Positions 52,950-61,660 of a DNA stretch of 64,000 bases are shown piece after piece. Origin of the DNA: SAR324 cluster bacterium (GTDB lineage Bacteria > SAR324 > NAC60-12). Position 1 is the stretch's first letter. Each line of letters starts with the position of its first letter. The stretch covers positions 124,001-188,000 of the forward strand of contig JADGAV010000001.1 in the NCBI GenBank assembly GCA_015231825.1, in the 5' to 3' direction. The notes beneath the pieces are model-generated. The model worked only from the letters and a program-made list of their open reading frames with translations, did not search any database and was not told the origin of the DNA. The position numbers and the translations under genes are program-made.

Positions 52950-54320
52950 TCATCCCCATTGCAGCAAGATATCATTGTAGGTTACGACAATCATAAAAAA
53001 CATCAGCAAGGCAAATCCGATCATTTGAGTCCGCTCTCGAATAGCGGCACTCAAAGGCCCTCCTTTCAGCTTTTCAATACCGAGGAAAAAAATGTGCCCT
53101 CCATCTAAAACTGGAATGGGCAGGAGGTTAAAAACGCCTAACTGCAAACTGATGACCGCCATAAGAAAAAAAACATCGGCCAAACCGGTCCGCACTGCAT
53201 CACCGATTACCATTCCGATCCGGAGTGGACCGCCGAGATCGTCGAGCGAACCCTGACCCGCAAACATTTTTCCAATAAATTGAAAAGTCATGACAGTGAT
53301 AAAAACCAGGCGTTCAGTTCCCATCTTTGCGGATTCGATCAGTCCATAGGATCGATTGCTTTGTTCGATCTTCATCCCCAACAGATAAGTTTGTGTCGAA
53401 GCATTAAAAGTCGGCGTGATTGTAACACGGCTCAGTTCTCCTTGATGTTCTGCTTCTATTTCGACCGGAATTCCAGGATGGCTGCCAGGGTCTGCATTGT
53501 CATCGGAGATTTGAGTCGTACCGGAAGCGTCTGCTGAATTCTTATTTATGACCGGGGTCTGGGATTTCTGAATGATTTGGGAGATGTCGCGCCATTCCTT
53601 GACTGCAATGCCATTGATGCTGAGAATCCGATCACCGATTTTTAAACCCGCCTCCTGAACCGAAGAATTCTCTGTGAATCCTCCAATCACAGGAGCAATT
53701 TTGGGAGTCCATCCGGGTCCGTTTTCTCTAAGTTCGTCCAGTCGACTCGTTAGGGTTTGTGAATATCCGTCTCGAACAATTTCCAAATTGATTTCGGAGC
53801 TTTTTACTGCGGTTAAATGAGAGTTTACCTCTTCCCAGTTTCTGCTTGATTTTCCATTGACTGAAACAATTTCATCCCCTTTCTGCAGCCCGGACTTCTC
53901 GGCAAATCCATTTTGTTCTACATGGCTGATCACCGCAGGTTCCAAAAAATACTTGGGAATGCTGATACCCGCCATATAGACCATCGGCATGAACAAAAAA
54001 GCGAAAATGAGATTGACACCGGGTCCTGCGATTAAAATATAAAATCGCTGAAAAATTGTTTTTGCTGCATAATTTGTAGGGTCCTGAGGATCTTCATCAT
54101 CCATGTTCTGCCCGAAAAGACGCACGTAACCTCCCAATGGGATCCACGAAAGAATGTATTCAGTGTCGCCCACTTTTTTCCCCCACATCTTTGGTGGAAA
54201 TCCGATGGAAAAGGTTTCAACTCGCACCCCCACATGTCGGGCTGCCAGATAGTGTCCCATCTCGTGTATAAACACGAGAAAGCCTAAGACAATGATAAAA
54301 GAAAGGATTGTCGTCATCAT
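52950..54320 (-). CDS. rseP: Site-2 zinc protease RseP
   Basis: 456 residues, an inner-membrane protease that cuts anti-sigma factors and signal-peptide remnants. The zinc motif HEMGH is at 19-23 and LDGG is in a late helix. Two PDZ domains lie between (about 125-205 and 210-310); the second contains an unusual Asn/Asp/Ser-rich insert (about 255-280). ATG 54320 follows GGGGGA and begins just after the dxr stop at 54323. The order uppS-cdsA-dxr-rseP is that of most proteobacteria. Confidence 0.95.
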   Translation of the reverse strand: MMTTILSFIIVLGFLVFIHEMGHYLAARHVGVRVETFSIGFPPKMWGKKVGDTEYILSWIPLGGYVRLFGQNMDDEDPQDPTNYAAKTIFQRFYILIAGPGVNLIFAFLFMPMVYMAGISIPKYFLEPAVISHVEQNGFAEKSGLQKGDEIVSVNGKSSRNWEEVNSHLTAVKSSEINLEIVRDGYSQTLTSRLDELRENGPGWTPKIAPVIGGFTENSSVQEAGLKIGDRILSINGIAVKEWRDISQIIQKSQTPVINKNSADASGTTQISDDNADPGSHPGIPVEIEAEHQGELSRVTITPTFNASTQTYLLGMKIEQSNRSYGLIESAKMGTERLVFITVMTFQFIGKMFAGQGSLDDLGGPLRIGMVIGDAVRTGLADVFFLMAVISLQLGVFNLLPIPVLDGGHIFFLGIEKLKGGPLSAAIRERTQMIGFALLMFFMIVVTYNDILLQWG

Positions 54321-54322
54321 AG

Positions 54323-55519
54323 TTATTCCCCCGTTAATGATGATTGGGCGATTTGCCGTCCCCATTGATCTGCATCCAACGCATCTTCAATGGTCTCTAT
54401 TTTATTAAGAAACGGAAACTGTTCGTCATGTTGCATTTTCTTCAATTCGAATTGCTCCATTATTTCACTTATGATCCGGGCGATATCCATGAAATGGATC
54501 TTGCCGTCGAGATATGCTGCCACAGCGGCTTCGTTTGCCCCATTGAGAACGGCGGGTGCAGCTCCTTCTAGATTTGCCGCCGTGATTGCCAAAGACAGGC
54601 AAGGAAATTTTTCAAATGGAACAGGAGCAAAATGGAGCTTCCCCAGTTCGGACATTTTCATTTTTGGTCCTTCCAGAGGCAGGCGATCCGGATACGCGAG
54701 GCAAAAGGCAATGGGTGTACGCATGTCGGGAAGTCCCATCTGTGCAATGAAGGAACCATCTGTGTACTCAACCAGTGAGTGAACAATACTTTCCCTATGA
54801 ATCACCGGTTCTATTTGCGAGACTGGAATATCGAACAGCCACCGGGCTTCTATGATCTCCAATCCCTTGTTCATCATTGTGGCAGAATCGATGGTGATTT
54901 TGCTTCCCATTTCCCAGTTCGGATGATTCAGTGCTTCATCCAGTGTAATATCCTGAAAGGCTTCCAGCGGAGTGTCCCGAAATGGTCCTCCTGATGCCGT
55001 GAGGATGATTTTTTCAATATCAGATCGCTGGTGGCCGATCAGTGATTGATAAATCGCATTGTGTTCGCTGTCTGCGGGAAAGATCAAACTTCCTGTCTGT
55101 TTGGCTTTGGCCATAATCAGTTCTCCCGCGAGCACCATCGTTTCCTTGTTCGCCAACGCAATATTTCTGCCGTTTTCGATGGCAGCATAGGTTGAGCGTA
55201 AACCCGCAGCTCCAACGATGCCGGCGACCACCAGATCGGCATTTCTATTTGACGCTAATTGAATCAAACCCTCTGTGCCAGACAAAATTTCAGGGCGCGG
55301 AGAGGGCAGCCGCGCTTTCAGCCATTGGGCGTTTTCCTCTGAACCTACACATACAGACTGTGGTTGAAATTCTTCTATTTGTTCATGAATTTTCTGAATT
55401 CGGTTGTGGCACGACAAGGCAGTGACTTGAAATTTGTCTGGAAACTGCCGGACAATATCCAAAGTGTTCGTGCCGATGGAACCGGTTGATCCCAAAACTG
55501 TCAGTCTTTTTGCCGTCAT
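54323..55519 (-). CDS. dxr: 1-deoxy-D-xylulose-5-phosphate reductoisomerase
   Basis: 398 residues, usual length. It turns DXP into MEP with NADPH, the first committed step of the MEP route to isoprenoids. The NADPH motif GSTGSIGTNTLD begins at residue 10 and the metal/substrate parts include ADSEHNAIYQ, HPNWEMGSKITIDSATMMNKGLE and a flexible loop near GLPDMRTPIAF. ATG 55519 follows AAGGAGG closely, so the 44 in-frame upstream residues are not used. Stop is 2 bases before the rseP start. Confidence 0.97.
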   Translation of the reverse strand: MTAKRLTVLGSTGSIGTNTLDIVRQFPDKFQVTALSCHNRIQKIHEQIEEFQPQSVCVGSEENAQWLKARLPSPRPEILSGTEGLIQLASNRNADLVVAGIVGAAGLRSTYAAIENGRNIALANKETMVLAGELIMAKAKQTGSLIFPADSEHNAIYQSLIGHQRSDIEKIILTASGGPFRDTPLEAFQDITLDEALNHPNWEMGSKITIDSATMMNKGLEIIEARWLFDIPVSQIEPVIHRESIVHSLVEYTDGSFIAQMGLPDMRTPIAFCLAYPDRLPLEGPKMKMSELGKLHFAPVPFEKFPCLSLAITAANLEGAAPAVLNGANEAAVAAYLDGKIHFMDIARIISEIMEQFELKKMQHDEQFPFLNKIETIEDALDADQWGRQIAQSSLTGE

Positions 55520-55529
55520 GAATGCCTCC

Positions 55530-56375
55530 TTAGGATCGGCTGAACCAAAGCATGAAATAATAAAATACTGGAGCAGCCGTAAGAAATCCATCCACACGGT
55601 CGAGAACGCCGCCATGCCCCGGAAAGATGCTTCCTGAATCCTTAACTTCACATAGCCGTTTAATTTTTGACTCTATCAGATCCCCCAATTGTCCGACTGC
55701 AGCAGAAATTATTCCAACAAAGCCTCCCAGGATCCATCCCATTGTATCCAAGAATATCATCGAAAATACTGCTGCAACAATTCCGCTTCCCAATAAGCCG
55801 CAGATGCTGCCTTCAATTGTCTTTTTGGGGCTGATTGTCGGTGCAAGAAGTTTTTGACCAAATGCTTTTCCGCCAAAATAAGCGGCGATGTCGCTGACCC
55901 AGATACTCAATACCAGCAGAAACAGTAATGAAGTTCCATGCGGAAGATCTTTGATCAAAGTTAAATGATTAAAACCCCAGCTAATCCAAATGACACCCAG
56001 AAGGCTGATCCCCAAAAGGTTCAATTTTTCGGTATTTTGGGGGGAAAGGAGCAGTAGATAATAAAAAAACAGGCCGAGAATACTGAGCAGAAAAGCCGCC
56101 GTTAAACCAAATGCTCCTCCAGCAACAGTTGCTCCTCCTATTACAAAGCTGCTCCCCATCATTGCCAGCAGACTGAGGCGGATCTTCTGTTCCAAAAACA
56201 TTTTGTCAAATTCGTAGGTCCCCACCATGGCAAAAATCATTACGACGAAGCCTAAAACAAAAAGGGGGGCATAGCCCATGATCGCAATGACCACAATTGC
56301 GGCGGGAATGGCGGTTTTTACACGCGCGATCAGTTCACTTTTTTTATCCAAGACAGGTGTTTCAGTAGACGACAT
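55530..56375 (-). CDS. cdsA: Phosphatidate cytidylyltransferase
   Basis: 281 residues with about eight membrane helices. It joins CTP and phosphatidic acid to CDP-diacylglycerol for all phospholipids. The C-terminal signature holds SxxKR...KDSGSIFPGHGGVLDRVD (about 235-255) and the preceding AYFGGKAFGQKLLAPTISPKKTIEG block. It lies between uppS and dxr, 27 and 10 bases from them. Confidence 0.95.
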   Translation of the reverse strand: MSSTETPVLDKKSELIARVKTAIPAAIVVIAIMGYAPLFVLGFVVMIFAMVGTYEFDKMFLEQKIRLSLLAMMGSSFVIGGATVAGGAFGLTAAFLLSILGLFFYYLLLLSPQNTEKLNLLGISLLGVIWISWGFNHLTLIKDLPHGTSLLFLLVLSIWVSDIAAYFGGKAFGQKLLAPTISPKKTIEGSICGLLGSGIVAAVFSMIFLDTMGWILGGFVGIISAAVGQLGDLIESKIKRLCEVKDSGSIFPGHGGVLDRVDGFLTAAPVFYYFMLWFSRS

Positions 56376-56402
56376 CGGGAGTTTTACTGGGAGTGAGAAG
56401 AT

Positions 56403-57122
56403 TCAGACTCCGCCAAGCCGGCGCTGGCGTTGTTGAAAATCAAGAAGTGCTTTGAAAAAATCATCTTTGGAAAAATCTGGCCATAGAATTTCGGTAAAAT
56501 AAAATTCGGAGTATGCGGATTGCCAGATGAGAAAATTTGAAAGACGCTGCTCTCCGCTGGTACGGATGATCAAGTCCGGATCAGGAATACCAGAGGTGTA
56601 CATATATTGTGAAACAAATGCTTCATCAATCTGCTCGATAGGGAGTGAGCTTTCCCTGCAGCGTTTGACAATCAATTGGATCGCGCGGGTAATTTCAGCT
56701 CTTCCTCCATAGTTGAGTGCCAGATTCAAGATCATTCCCTTGTTTTCAGCAGTGGTGTCAAGGGTGCGTGTCAAATGGTTTTGAAGAAACCCGGGCAGGC
56801 CACTGCGATCTCCTATGACACGAAAACAGATGTTGTTGCGGTGGAGATTGTCCAACTCTTTTTGCAGGTACTCTGAAAACAGATTCATCAAAACATCTAT
56901 TTCCTGCGAGGGACGCTTCCAGTTTTCAGTTGAAAATGCATATAAGGTCAATGAATGCAGCTTCAATTCTGCAGCAGTTTCGACGGTTGTTCTTACTGCT
57001 TTGACCGCATTGCGATGACCCTGAAACCGCTGCATGAAACGCCTTTTCGCCCATCGCCCATTACCGTCCATGATCACTGCAACGTGGCGGGGCAAATGCT
57101 CTAAATCCAGTTGTTCCAACAT
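56403..57122 (-). CDS. uppS: Undecaprenyl diphosphate synthase
   Basis: 239 residues, a cis-prenyltransferase that makes the C55 carrier for peptidoglycan and surface polysaccharides. The Asp of the HVAVIMDGNGRWAKRR motif (about 13-28) binds Mg, and DLIIRTSGEQRLSNFLIW and YSEFYF complete the active site. ATG 57122 places the motif 12 residues from the start as in most homologues; an in-frame TTG at 57158 has a better-placed AGGA and remains possible. It heads the cell-envelope operon; rsmD lies 102 bases upstream on the same strand. Confidence 0.95.
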   Translation of the reverse strand: MLEQLDLEHLPRHVAVIMDGNGRWAKRRFMQRFQGHRNAVKAVRTTVETAAELKLHSLTLYAFSTENWKRPSQEIDVLMNLFSEYLQKELDNLHRNNICFRVIGDRSGLPGFLQNHLTRTLDTTAENKGMILNLALNYGGRAEITRAIQLIVKRCRESSLPIEQIDEAFVSQYMYTSGIPDPDLIIRTSGEQRLSNFLIWQSAYSEFYFTEILWPDFSKDDFFKALLDFQQRQRRLGGV

Positions 57123-57223
57123 CTTGTCTTGTGCTGAGGAAAATCGAGGTGAAATCAATTCTTATTCAGTCCTGCGAAAGAAAAAGTCGAATCAAAGATT
57201 TTATCATACTCCGTTAAAATTTG

Positions 57224-57781
57224 TTAACATTTTACTAAAAAATCGAGTTTTGTCTTTCCAAAGACTTTCGATTTGATTCGCTCTAAATTGTTTTCTGTTG
57301 AATATTGAAGTGAGCATGGCGATTCGACAACCAATACGGATTGTTTCGGGATCGTTTCCAGTTGGCTGATCAACAAGAGGATTTTTTCATATTCGTCTGC
57401 CTGATAGGGGGGGTCGATCAAAAGTAGACACGCTACGTCATCGTTTTTGAGCAAGGGCAAAGTTTTTACTGCAGTGCCGTGAAAACTCGTTACCTGTGAT
57501 TCATCCAATTCGAGGCGTTTGATATTTTTCTGCAAAACTTTAAAGTTCACGATAGATTTTTCGACGAAAAATATATGTTTCGCGCCACGACTCAAGGCTT
57601 CTAGACCCAATGCTCCGGAACCTGCATAGAGGTCCAGCACCGTCATTCCCCGGATTCTAATCCAATGCTGCAGCACATTAAAAATGGCTTCTCTGGATTT
57701 GTTCAGTGTCGGACGAACTTCATTTCCCGACGGTACGTCTATTTTCCTTCCACGAAATTTTCCGCCCGTGATCGAAATCAA
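57224..57781 (-). CDS. rsmD: 16S rRNA m2G966 methyltransferase RsmD
   Basis: 185 residues. A Rossmann methyltransferase with the RsmD N-terminus ITGGKFRGRKIDVP and VRPTLNKSREAIFN, the SAM loop DLYAGSGALGLEALSRGA, and the catalytic LLIDPPYQ. It modifies guanine 966 of 16S rRNA. A start codon at 57781 is preceded by AAGGAGAATC. Transcribed alone or at the head of the uppS operon. Confidence 0.93.
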   Translation of the reverse strand: MISITGGKFRGRKIDVPSGNEVRPTLNKSREAIFNVLQHWIRIRGMTVLDLYAGSGALGLEALSRGAKHIFFVEKSIVNFKVLQKNIKRLELDESQVTSFHGTAVKTLPLLKNDDVACLLLIDPPYQADEYEKILLLISQLETIPKQSVLVVESPCSLQYSTENNLERIKSKVFGKTKLDFLVKC

Positions 57782-58423
57782 TGATTCTCCTTTTGGTGTG
57801 ACTCGTTCACTGGCTTAATTTCCGTAGTCAAGAATGCACTCAGCAGATGTGATCGAAAAATGAACATGTTTGTGGAAATGTGATTAACAGATAGGCAGGG
57901 GTGAATTTTAACGTGTGTTTGGATCTGCTGGATCGACTTTTTCATATTTTTTTAAAGTTCATAAAATCAAAAAGTTAGCAGGAATCATTGTAAAAATAAA
58001 TCGTAAAAATTTTAGATGGCGAGAAAATTGAAGATGTAAACATAAATGGCATTCAACTGGGTCTTCATTTTCTCGCACGTGTTAAAGATTCTTCTTCGTT
58101 CCCCGGGTTCATTACTCCTCAACTCCTCCTTCGATGGGCCCGGGGAAATTAATTCTTTCCTGACATTCCCTGTTCTCCACTCTCTTTCTCAGAAAAATAT
58201 TTTTTCATTTGTCTCGAAAACGAGAGGATTGAAGATAAATTCGAAGAAACGGGAATTAAATTCAAAAAAAAATGGAAGTGGTCTATTCTGGCTTGATTCC
58301 CTCGCCAAGCTTAGTCAAGATCCGGGGAATGCAAAAGCCCAGAAATCAAAGCGTTTTTGCAGTCTTTGAGACTCAATCCACAAAGCAAAGACTTGCTTTG
58401 GAGATTTCCCCCCGAAAATACCC
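57782..58423. other. 642-base divergent spacer before the AEC carrier
   Basis: The 107-codon frame at 58046-58369 lacks coding signs. Notable structures are a GC-rich CCCCGGG/CCCGGGG pair (58101-58107, 58139-58145) in an AT-rich setting, a small CTCGAAAACGAG hairpin near 58209, and an 8-bp hairpin CAAAGCAA/TTGCTTTG with 4-base loop at 58381-58400, just before the AEC start. A structured leader is possible. No tRNA or known riboswitch recognised. Confidence 0.5.
58381..58400 (+). promoter_or_regulatory. Leader hairpin before the AEC carrier gene
   Basis: CAAAGCAA (58381-58388) and TTGCTTTG (58393-58400) form a perfect 8-bp stem with AGAC loop, ending 23 bases before ATG 58424 and touching the GGAG at 58400-58403. 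It could shade the ribosome binding site; no T-run follows. Confidence 0.4.
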
Positions 58424-59332
58424 ATGTTTGGACAAATTTTCGCAATATTTATTGATGTTGTCGCCCCGGTATTTGCGCTCGTCCTGATCGGTTATCTTGT
58501 TGGCCCCCGACTGAACCTGGATGCGCGAACCTTGTCCAGAACAGCATATTTTATTTTTGTCCCTGCTTTTATATTCAATTCCATCAGCACCGCAAAAATA
58601 GAGCTGTCGGCGACTTTACAAATCGTCTTTTATATTGTGATTGTGCATCTGATTGTCGCAATTCTGGGATTTGGACTGGCAAAAATTTTGAGGCGCCCCA
58701 AAGAGCTGGTTGCCGCCTATGTGATGATTGCAGTTTTCGGCAATACCGGGAATTTTGGTCTTTCTTTAATCGATTTTCGTTTGGGACCGTCTTCCCAGAT
58801 TCCAGCTACTGTATATTTTCTGACGACATTGACCTTCGGTTTTGTAGTGAGTGTGGGGATCGCCCGGTGGACTCGTGGAGGAAAAATGGCCGCGGTGTTG
58901 TCGGTGTTGAAGACTCCCGCATTGCTAGCGCTGATCCCGGCATTGTTTTTTCCGATCATGGACCTTGAAGTCCCGCTGATGATCACACGTTTAACGGGTT
59001 TGATGGGGAGGGTAATGATTCCTCTGATGCTGTTCACATTGGGAGTACAAATGGCATTTGTGAGCAAGCCGGAATTTTCTATTGATATGATTCTCGCCTC
59101 TGGTATCCGTTTGCTTGCTGCACCTCTGGTTGCAGCGGTAGTTGCTTTTTTTCTCGGGATTTCCGGTGTGGAAAGAGCTGCCGGGATAATCCAGTCCGGA
59201 ATGCCTGTTGCGGTGCTGATCTCCATTATTGCTATCGAGTACAATATCCTGCCCGAATTCGTGACAACCTCTGTTCTGTTTTCAACTCTGGTCAGCCTCT
59301 TGACTGCAACCGTCGTGCTCTATCTGGTATGA
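58424..59332 (+). CDS. AEC-family transporter (auxin efflux carrier type)
   Basis: 302 residues with about ten membrane helices in two five-helix halves. The first helix has the VAPVFALVLIGYLVG start of the family; FGNTGNFGLSL is the broken-helix crossover of the first half and QSGMPVAVLISIIA its counterpart in the second. Members export or import small organic anions (malate, auxin-like acids). Substrate unknown. GGAG 20 bases upstream is part of a hairpin. Transcribed alone. Confidence 0.9.
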   Translation: MFGQIFAIFIDVVAPVFALVLIGYLVGPRLNLDARTLSRTAYFIFVPAFIFNSISTAKIELSATLQIVFYIVIVHLIVAILGFGLAKILRRPKELVAAYVMIAVFGNTGNFGLSLIDFRLGPSSQIPATVYFLTTLTFGFVVSVGIARWTRGGKMAAVLSVLKTPALLALIPALFFPIMDLEVPLMITRLTGLMGRVMIPLMLFTLGVQMAFVSKPEFSIDMILASGIRLLAAPLVAAVVAFFLGISGVERAAGIIQSGMPVAVLISIIAIEYNILPEFVTTSVLFSTLVSLLTATVVLYLV

Positions 59333-59477
59333 ACGGCAATATCCAAGCATAAAGCAATTGCTCAGTGAAGAAGCGATTCAAGTTTTTCTGCCAGATGCCG
59401 ATTTAAGAAGAAAATGATTTATAAAAGAAGACTCTCGTGTCTTCTCAATCAGCAAATTTTCTTCAAAAGAGGTCTCA

Positions 59478-59708
59478 ATGAAATCCTTAGTTTCTGTATG
59501 TGCCTGGTGTGATTCAGTAAAAACCCCGGTCGGTTGGATGGCCGCAAAGAGTGCCTTTCAAATCATGGGAATACAGAGTGATGTTTCCCTCCAGGAAATG
59601 ACCCATGGAATATGCCCTTCCTGCGTGGTGGAGTGGACAAAAATAGATGAGAAATCTTTCGAAACAGCCTGCCAGCAGGAATCTCAAATGAGCAGTCTGG
59701 TTGCCTGA
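59478..59708 (+). CDS. Small Cys-rich putative zinc-binding protein
   Basis: 76 residues. CAWC at residues 8-11 and HGICPSC at about 43-49 form the C-x-x-C...HGICP-x-C pattern seen in domains found alone or fused to PAS and receiver domains in signalling proteins, where a metal is likely bound by the four cysteines. A W (GW) between them matches too. Function is unknown; a redox or metal signal is inferred. AGGTCTCA precedes ATG. An intrinsic terminator lies 32 bases past the stop. Confidence 0.75.
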   Translation: MKSLVSVCAWCDSVKTPVGWMAAKSAFQIMGIQSDVSLQEMTHGICPSCVVEWTKIDEKSFETACQQESQMSSLVA

Positions 59709-59740
59709 GAGGTTTGCAGAACAATTGATAATTCGAGTCC

Positions 59741-59763
59741 ATGCGCTTACTTTATAAGCGCAT
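59741..59763 (+). terminator. Terminator-like hairpin after the small Cys protein gene
   Basis: ATGCGCTTA (59741-59749) and TAAGCGCAT (59755-59763) form a perfect 9-bp stem with a 5-base loop, followed by TTCCCTTCCC, so the U-tract is broken. It lies 32 bases past the stop. Confidence 0.6.
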
Positions 59764-60215
59764 TTCCCTTCCCCGCATTTTCCTGCAGCGAGTGAGATCC
59801 ATCAGTCTGAGTGTTTCTCTCAGAATCCCATCCAGGCTCTATCCTCAAAGATTCTCAAAAAGGCAATTCTATGTTTATTCTATGAGTCAACTCAAGTATT
59901 TTAAGTTCTTCCAACGGTGTGAATTAAAAATTGTTGGCTAAAGTGTTGTTGTGAATGAATCGGAAACTGTGATAAATTCGAAATTTATGTCCGTCAATCA
60001 ATCGGATTGTTGAGCGAAACAGGTTTTCGGAGATAAAAAAATCTAAGAAATTTTCTCAATTGGCTGATGATGCAGACCGTGCTTTACAAACTTTGTCGAT
60101 CTCTTTAAGGCGGCATTGCTTCGAAATAAAAAGCTCTCCTCACGGGTGATCACCTTTTAAATGACGCTCTCAAACCCGGACTTGTGCATGCTTTCGGAAA
60201 AACGGTCTGAGAAGC
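59764..60215. other. 452-base spacer before the PiT transporter gene
   Basis: No coding frame with support. A 10-base palindrome GGTGATCACC (60145-60154) followed by TTTT is present. No PHO-box-like direct repeat (the usual phosphate-control site) was recognised before the transporter. Confidence 0.5.
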
Positions 60216-61517
60216 ATGAAATGCTGGTTTTTAATAAATAGGACAATGTTTTTGACTGAATACGGATTTTATTTCACGGTTTTGGTTGTCTTCGTTGGAA
60301 CCTATTTTGCCTGGAAAAATGGCGCCAGCAGTTTGCTCTCAAGCTTGGGAATTTCTCTCTGGGTTTCTCCGGGTTCAAGGTCAAACGTTATAAAAATTCT
60401 TGTCCTTGCCGCAATTTTTGAGTTTCTTGGCGCCTTTCTGGCTGGTGGTCATGTTCTCACAACTTTCCGCGAAAGTATCATTGAACCCACTCCAATCATA
60501 GACAATCCCGAAATTTTAGTTTTGGGAATGGTTTCTGCTTTGTTGGCAGCCGGAATATGGCAAACTCTCGGCCGCTTGATAGACTGGCCGGTTTCCACTA
60601 CACAAAGCATTGTTGGTGCTATCCTTGGGTTCGGAATGGGTGGAGTTGGAATCGATGCTGTTCAATGGCCGTTCGTCGCTGTCATTGCCTTGATCTGGTT
60701 GGTAACACCAGCAATTGGAGGAATCTTTGCCTTTTTTCTGATGAAAAGCATTCAGCATCTAATCCTTAATTCCTCCTCGCCTTTCAGAAGTGCTCAAAAA
60801 TATGTATTGAGTTATCTTTTTGCGTTCGGATTTTTATTGGCTTTACTCACTTTGTTTCAAGGGATTGATTATCTGAATTTTGAATTGAGCATTCTTGAAA
60901 GTATTGAAGTCGCCGTACTGATGGGAGTTGTCCTTGCCTCACTGGGGAAAATATTTATTGCTAAAATTACTTTTGATGCCGAATTAGGACCAGCTGCTGA
61001 GCATGCAGCAGTAGACAATATATTTGCGGTTATTCTGGTTTTCGCTGCCTCAGCAATGGCTTTTGCCCACGGTTCCAATGATTTTGCCAACAGTATGGGG
61101 CCAGTCCTTGTGGTATTCAGTATTGTTCAGGAAGGAGCCGGCGTTCTGCAAAAATCTCATTTGCCTATTTGGATTTTTCTTTTGGGCGGAGGTGGATTGA
61201 CTATCGGCCTGGTGACGATGGGGATTCGTCAAATTCAGGTGTTTCGTTCAGCTATCCCGGATTTGACAGCAAGCCGGGTATTTTCTGTTTTGTTTTCTGC
61301 GGCTGTCACGGTTATCTTTGCCTCAAAAGCGGGAATGCCTGTTTCTACGGCCCAAATTGCAATCGGGGCTATTGTGGGAGTAAGCTGTGTACGGGGAAAT
61401 TTCAGTTTGAATTTGATCACCGTCAGCAAGGTAGCCATATCCTGGATTCTTACCCTGCTGATTTGCGGAATGCTTTCCTTCCTGCTTTATTTTTCTCTTC
61501 AAACACTTTTTTTGTAA
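60216..61517 (+). CDS. PiT-family inorganic phosphate transporter with altered first GAND motif
   Basis: 433 residues with about ten membrane helices. The second PHO4 motif is complete (AHGSNDFANSMGPV, near 285), and both PVST-containing loops are present (PVSTTQSIVGAI, PVSTAQIAIGAI). The first motif, normally GANDVANSMGT, is NGASSLLSSLGIS at about 33-45, losing the Asp-Asn pair. PiT proteins use Na or H gradients for phosphate; loss of one half-site may change coupling or substrate. Starts at 60216 or 60246 are both possible. No phoU gene is adjacent. Confidence 0.88.
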   Translation: MKCWFLINRTMFLTEYGFYFTVLVVFVGTYFAWKNGASSLLSSLGISLWVSPGSRSNVIKILVLAAIFEFLGAFLAGGHVLTTFRESIIEPTPIIDNPEILVLGMVSALLAAGIWQTLGRLIDWPVSTTQSIVGAILGFGMGGVGIDAVQWPFVAVIALIWLVTPAIGGIFAFFLMKSIQHLILNSSSPFRSAQKYVLSYLFAFGFLLALLTLFQGIDYLNFELSILESIEVAVLMGVVLASLGKIFIAKITFDAELGPAAEHAAVDNIFAVILVFAASAMAFAHGSNDFANSMGPVLVVFSIVQEGAGVLQKSHLPIWIFLLGGGGLTIGLVTMGIRQIQVFRSAIPDLTASRVFSVLFSAAVTVIFASKAGMPVSTAQIAIGAIVGVSCVRGNFSLNLITVSKVAISWILTLLICGMLSFLLYFSLQTLFL

Positions 61518-61660
61518 GTCAAAATTTATCGGGCAAATGCTTTGCTTTGCCCATGCGTTTTTTCGAAGCGCGGCTGCGTATTCTGTCGTTACCCACATAA
61601 AAGTTTGTTCCTGAAACGCTTGCTGAAACAGTTTGAGTTCCTGTGAATAGTGATTTTCCC

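Noticed and set aside
58046-58369. 107-codon plus-strand frame in the spacer before the AEC gene
   Set aside because: Low-complexity composition, no Shine-Dalgarno, no recognised domain and overlapping hairpins; treated as non-coding.
59741-59941. 66-codon frame after the small Cys protein
   Set aside because: Its start lies inside a terminator-like hairpin and the product has no coding features.
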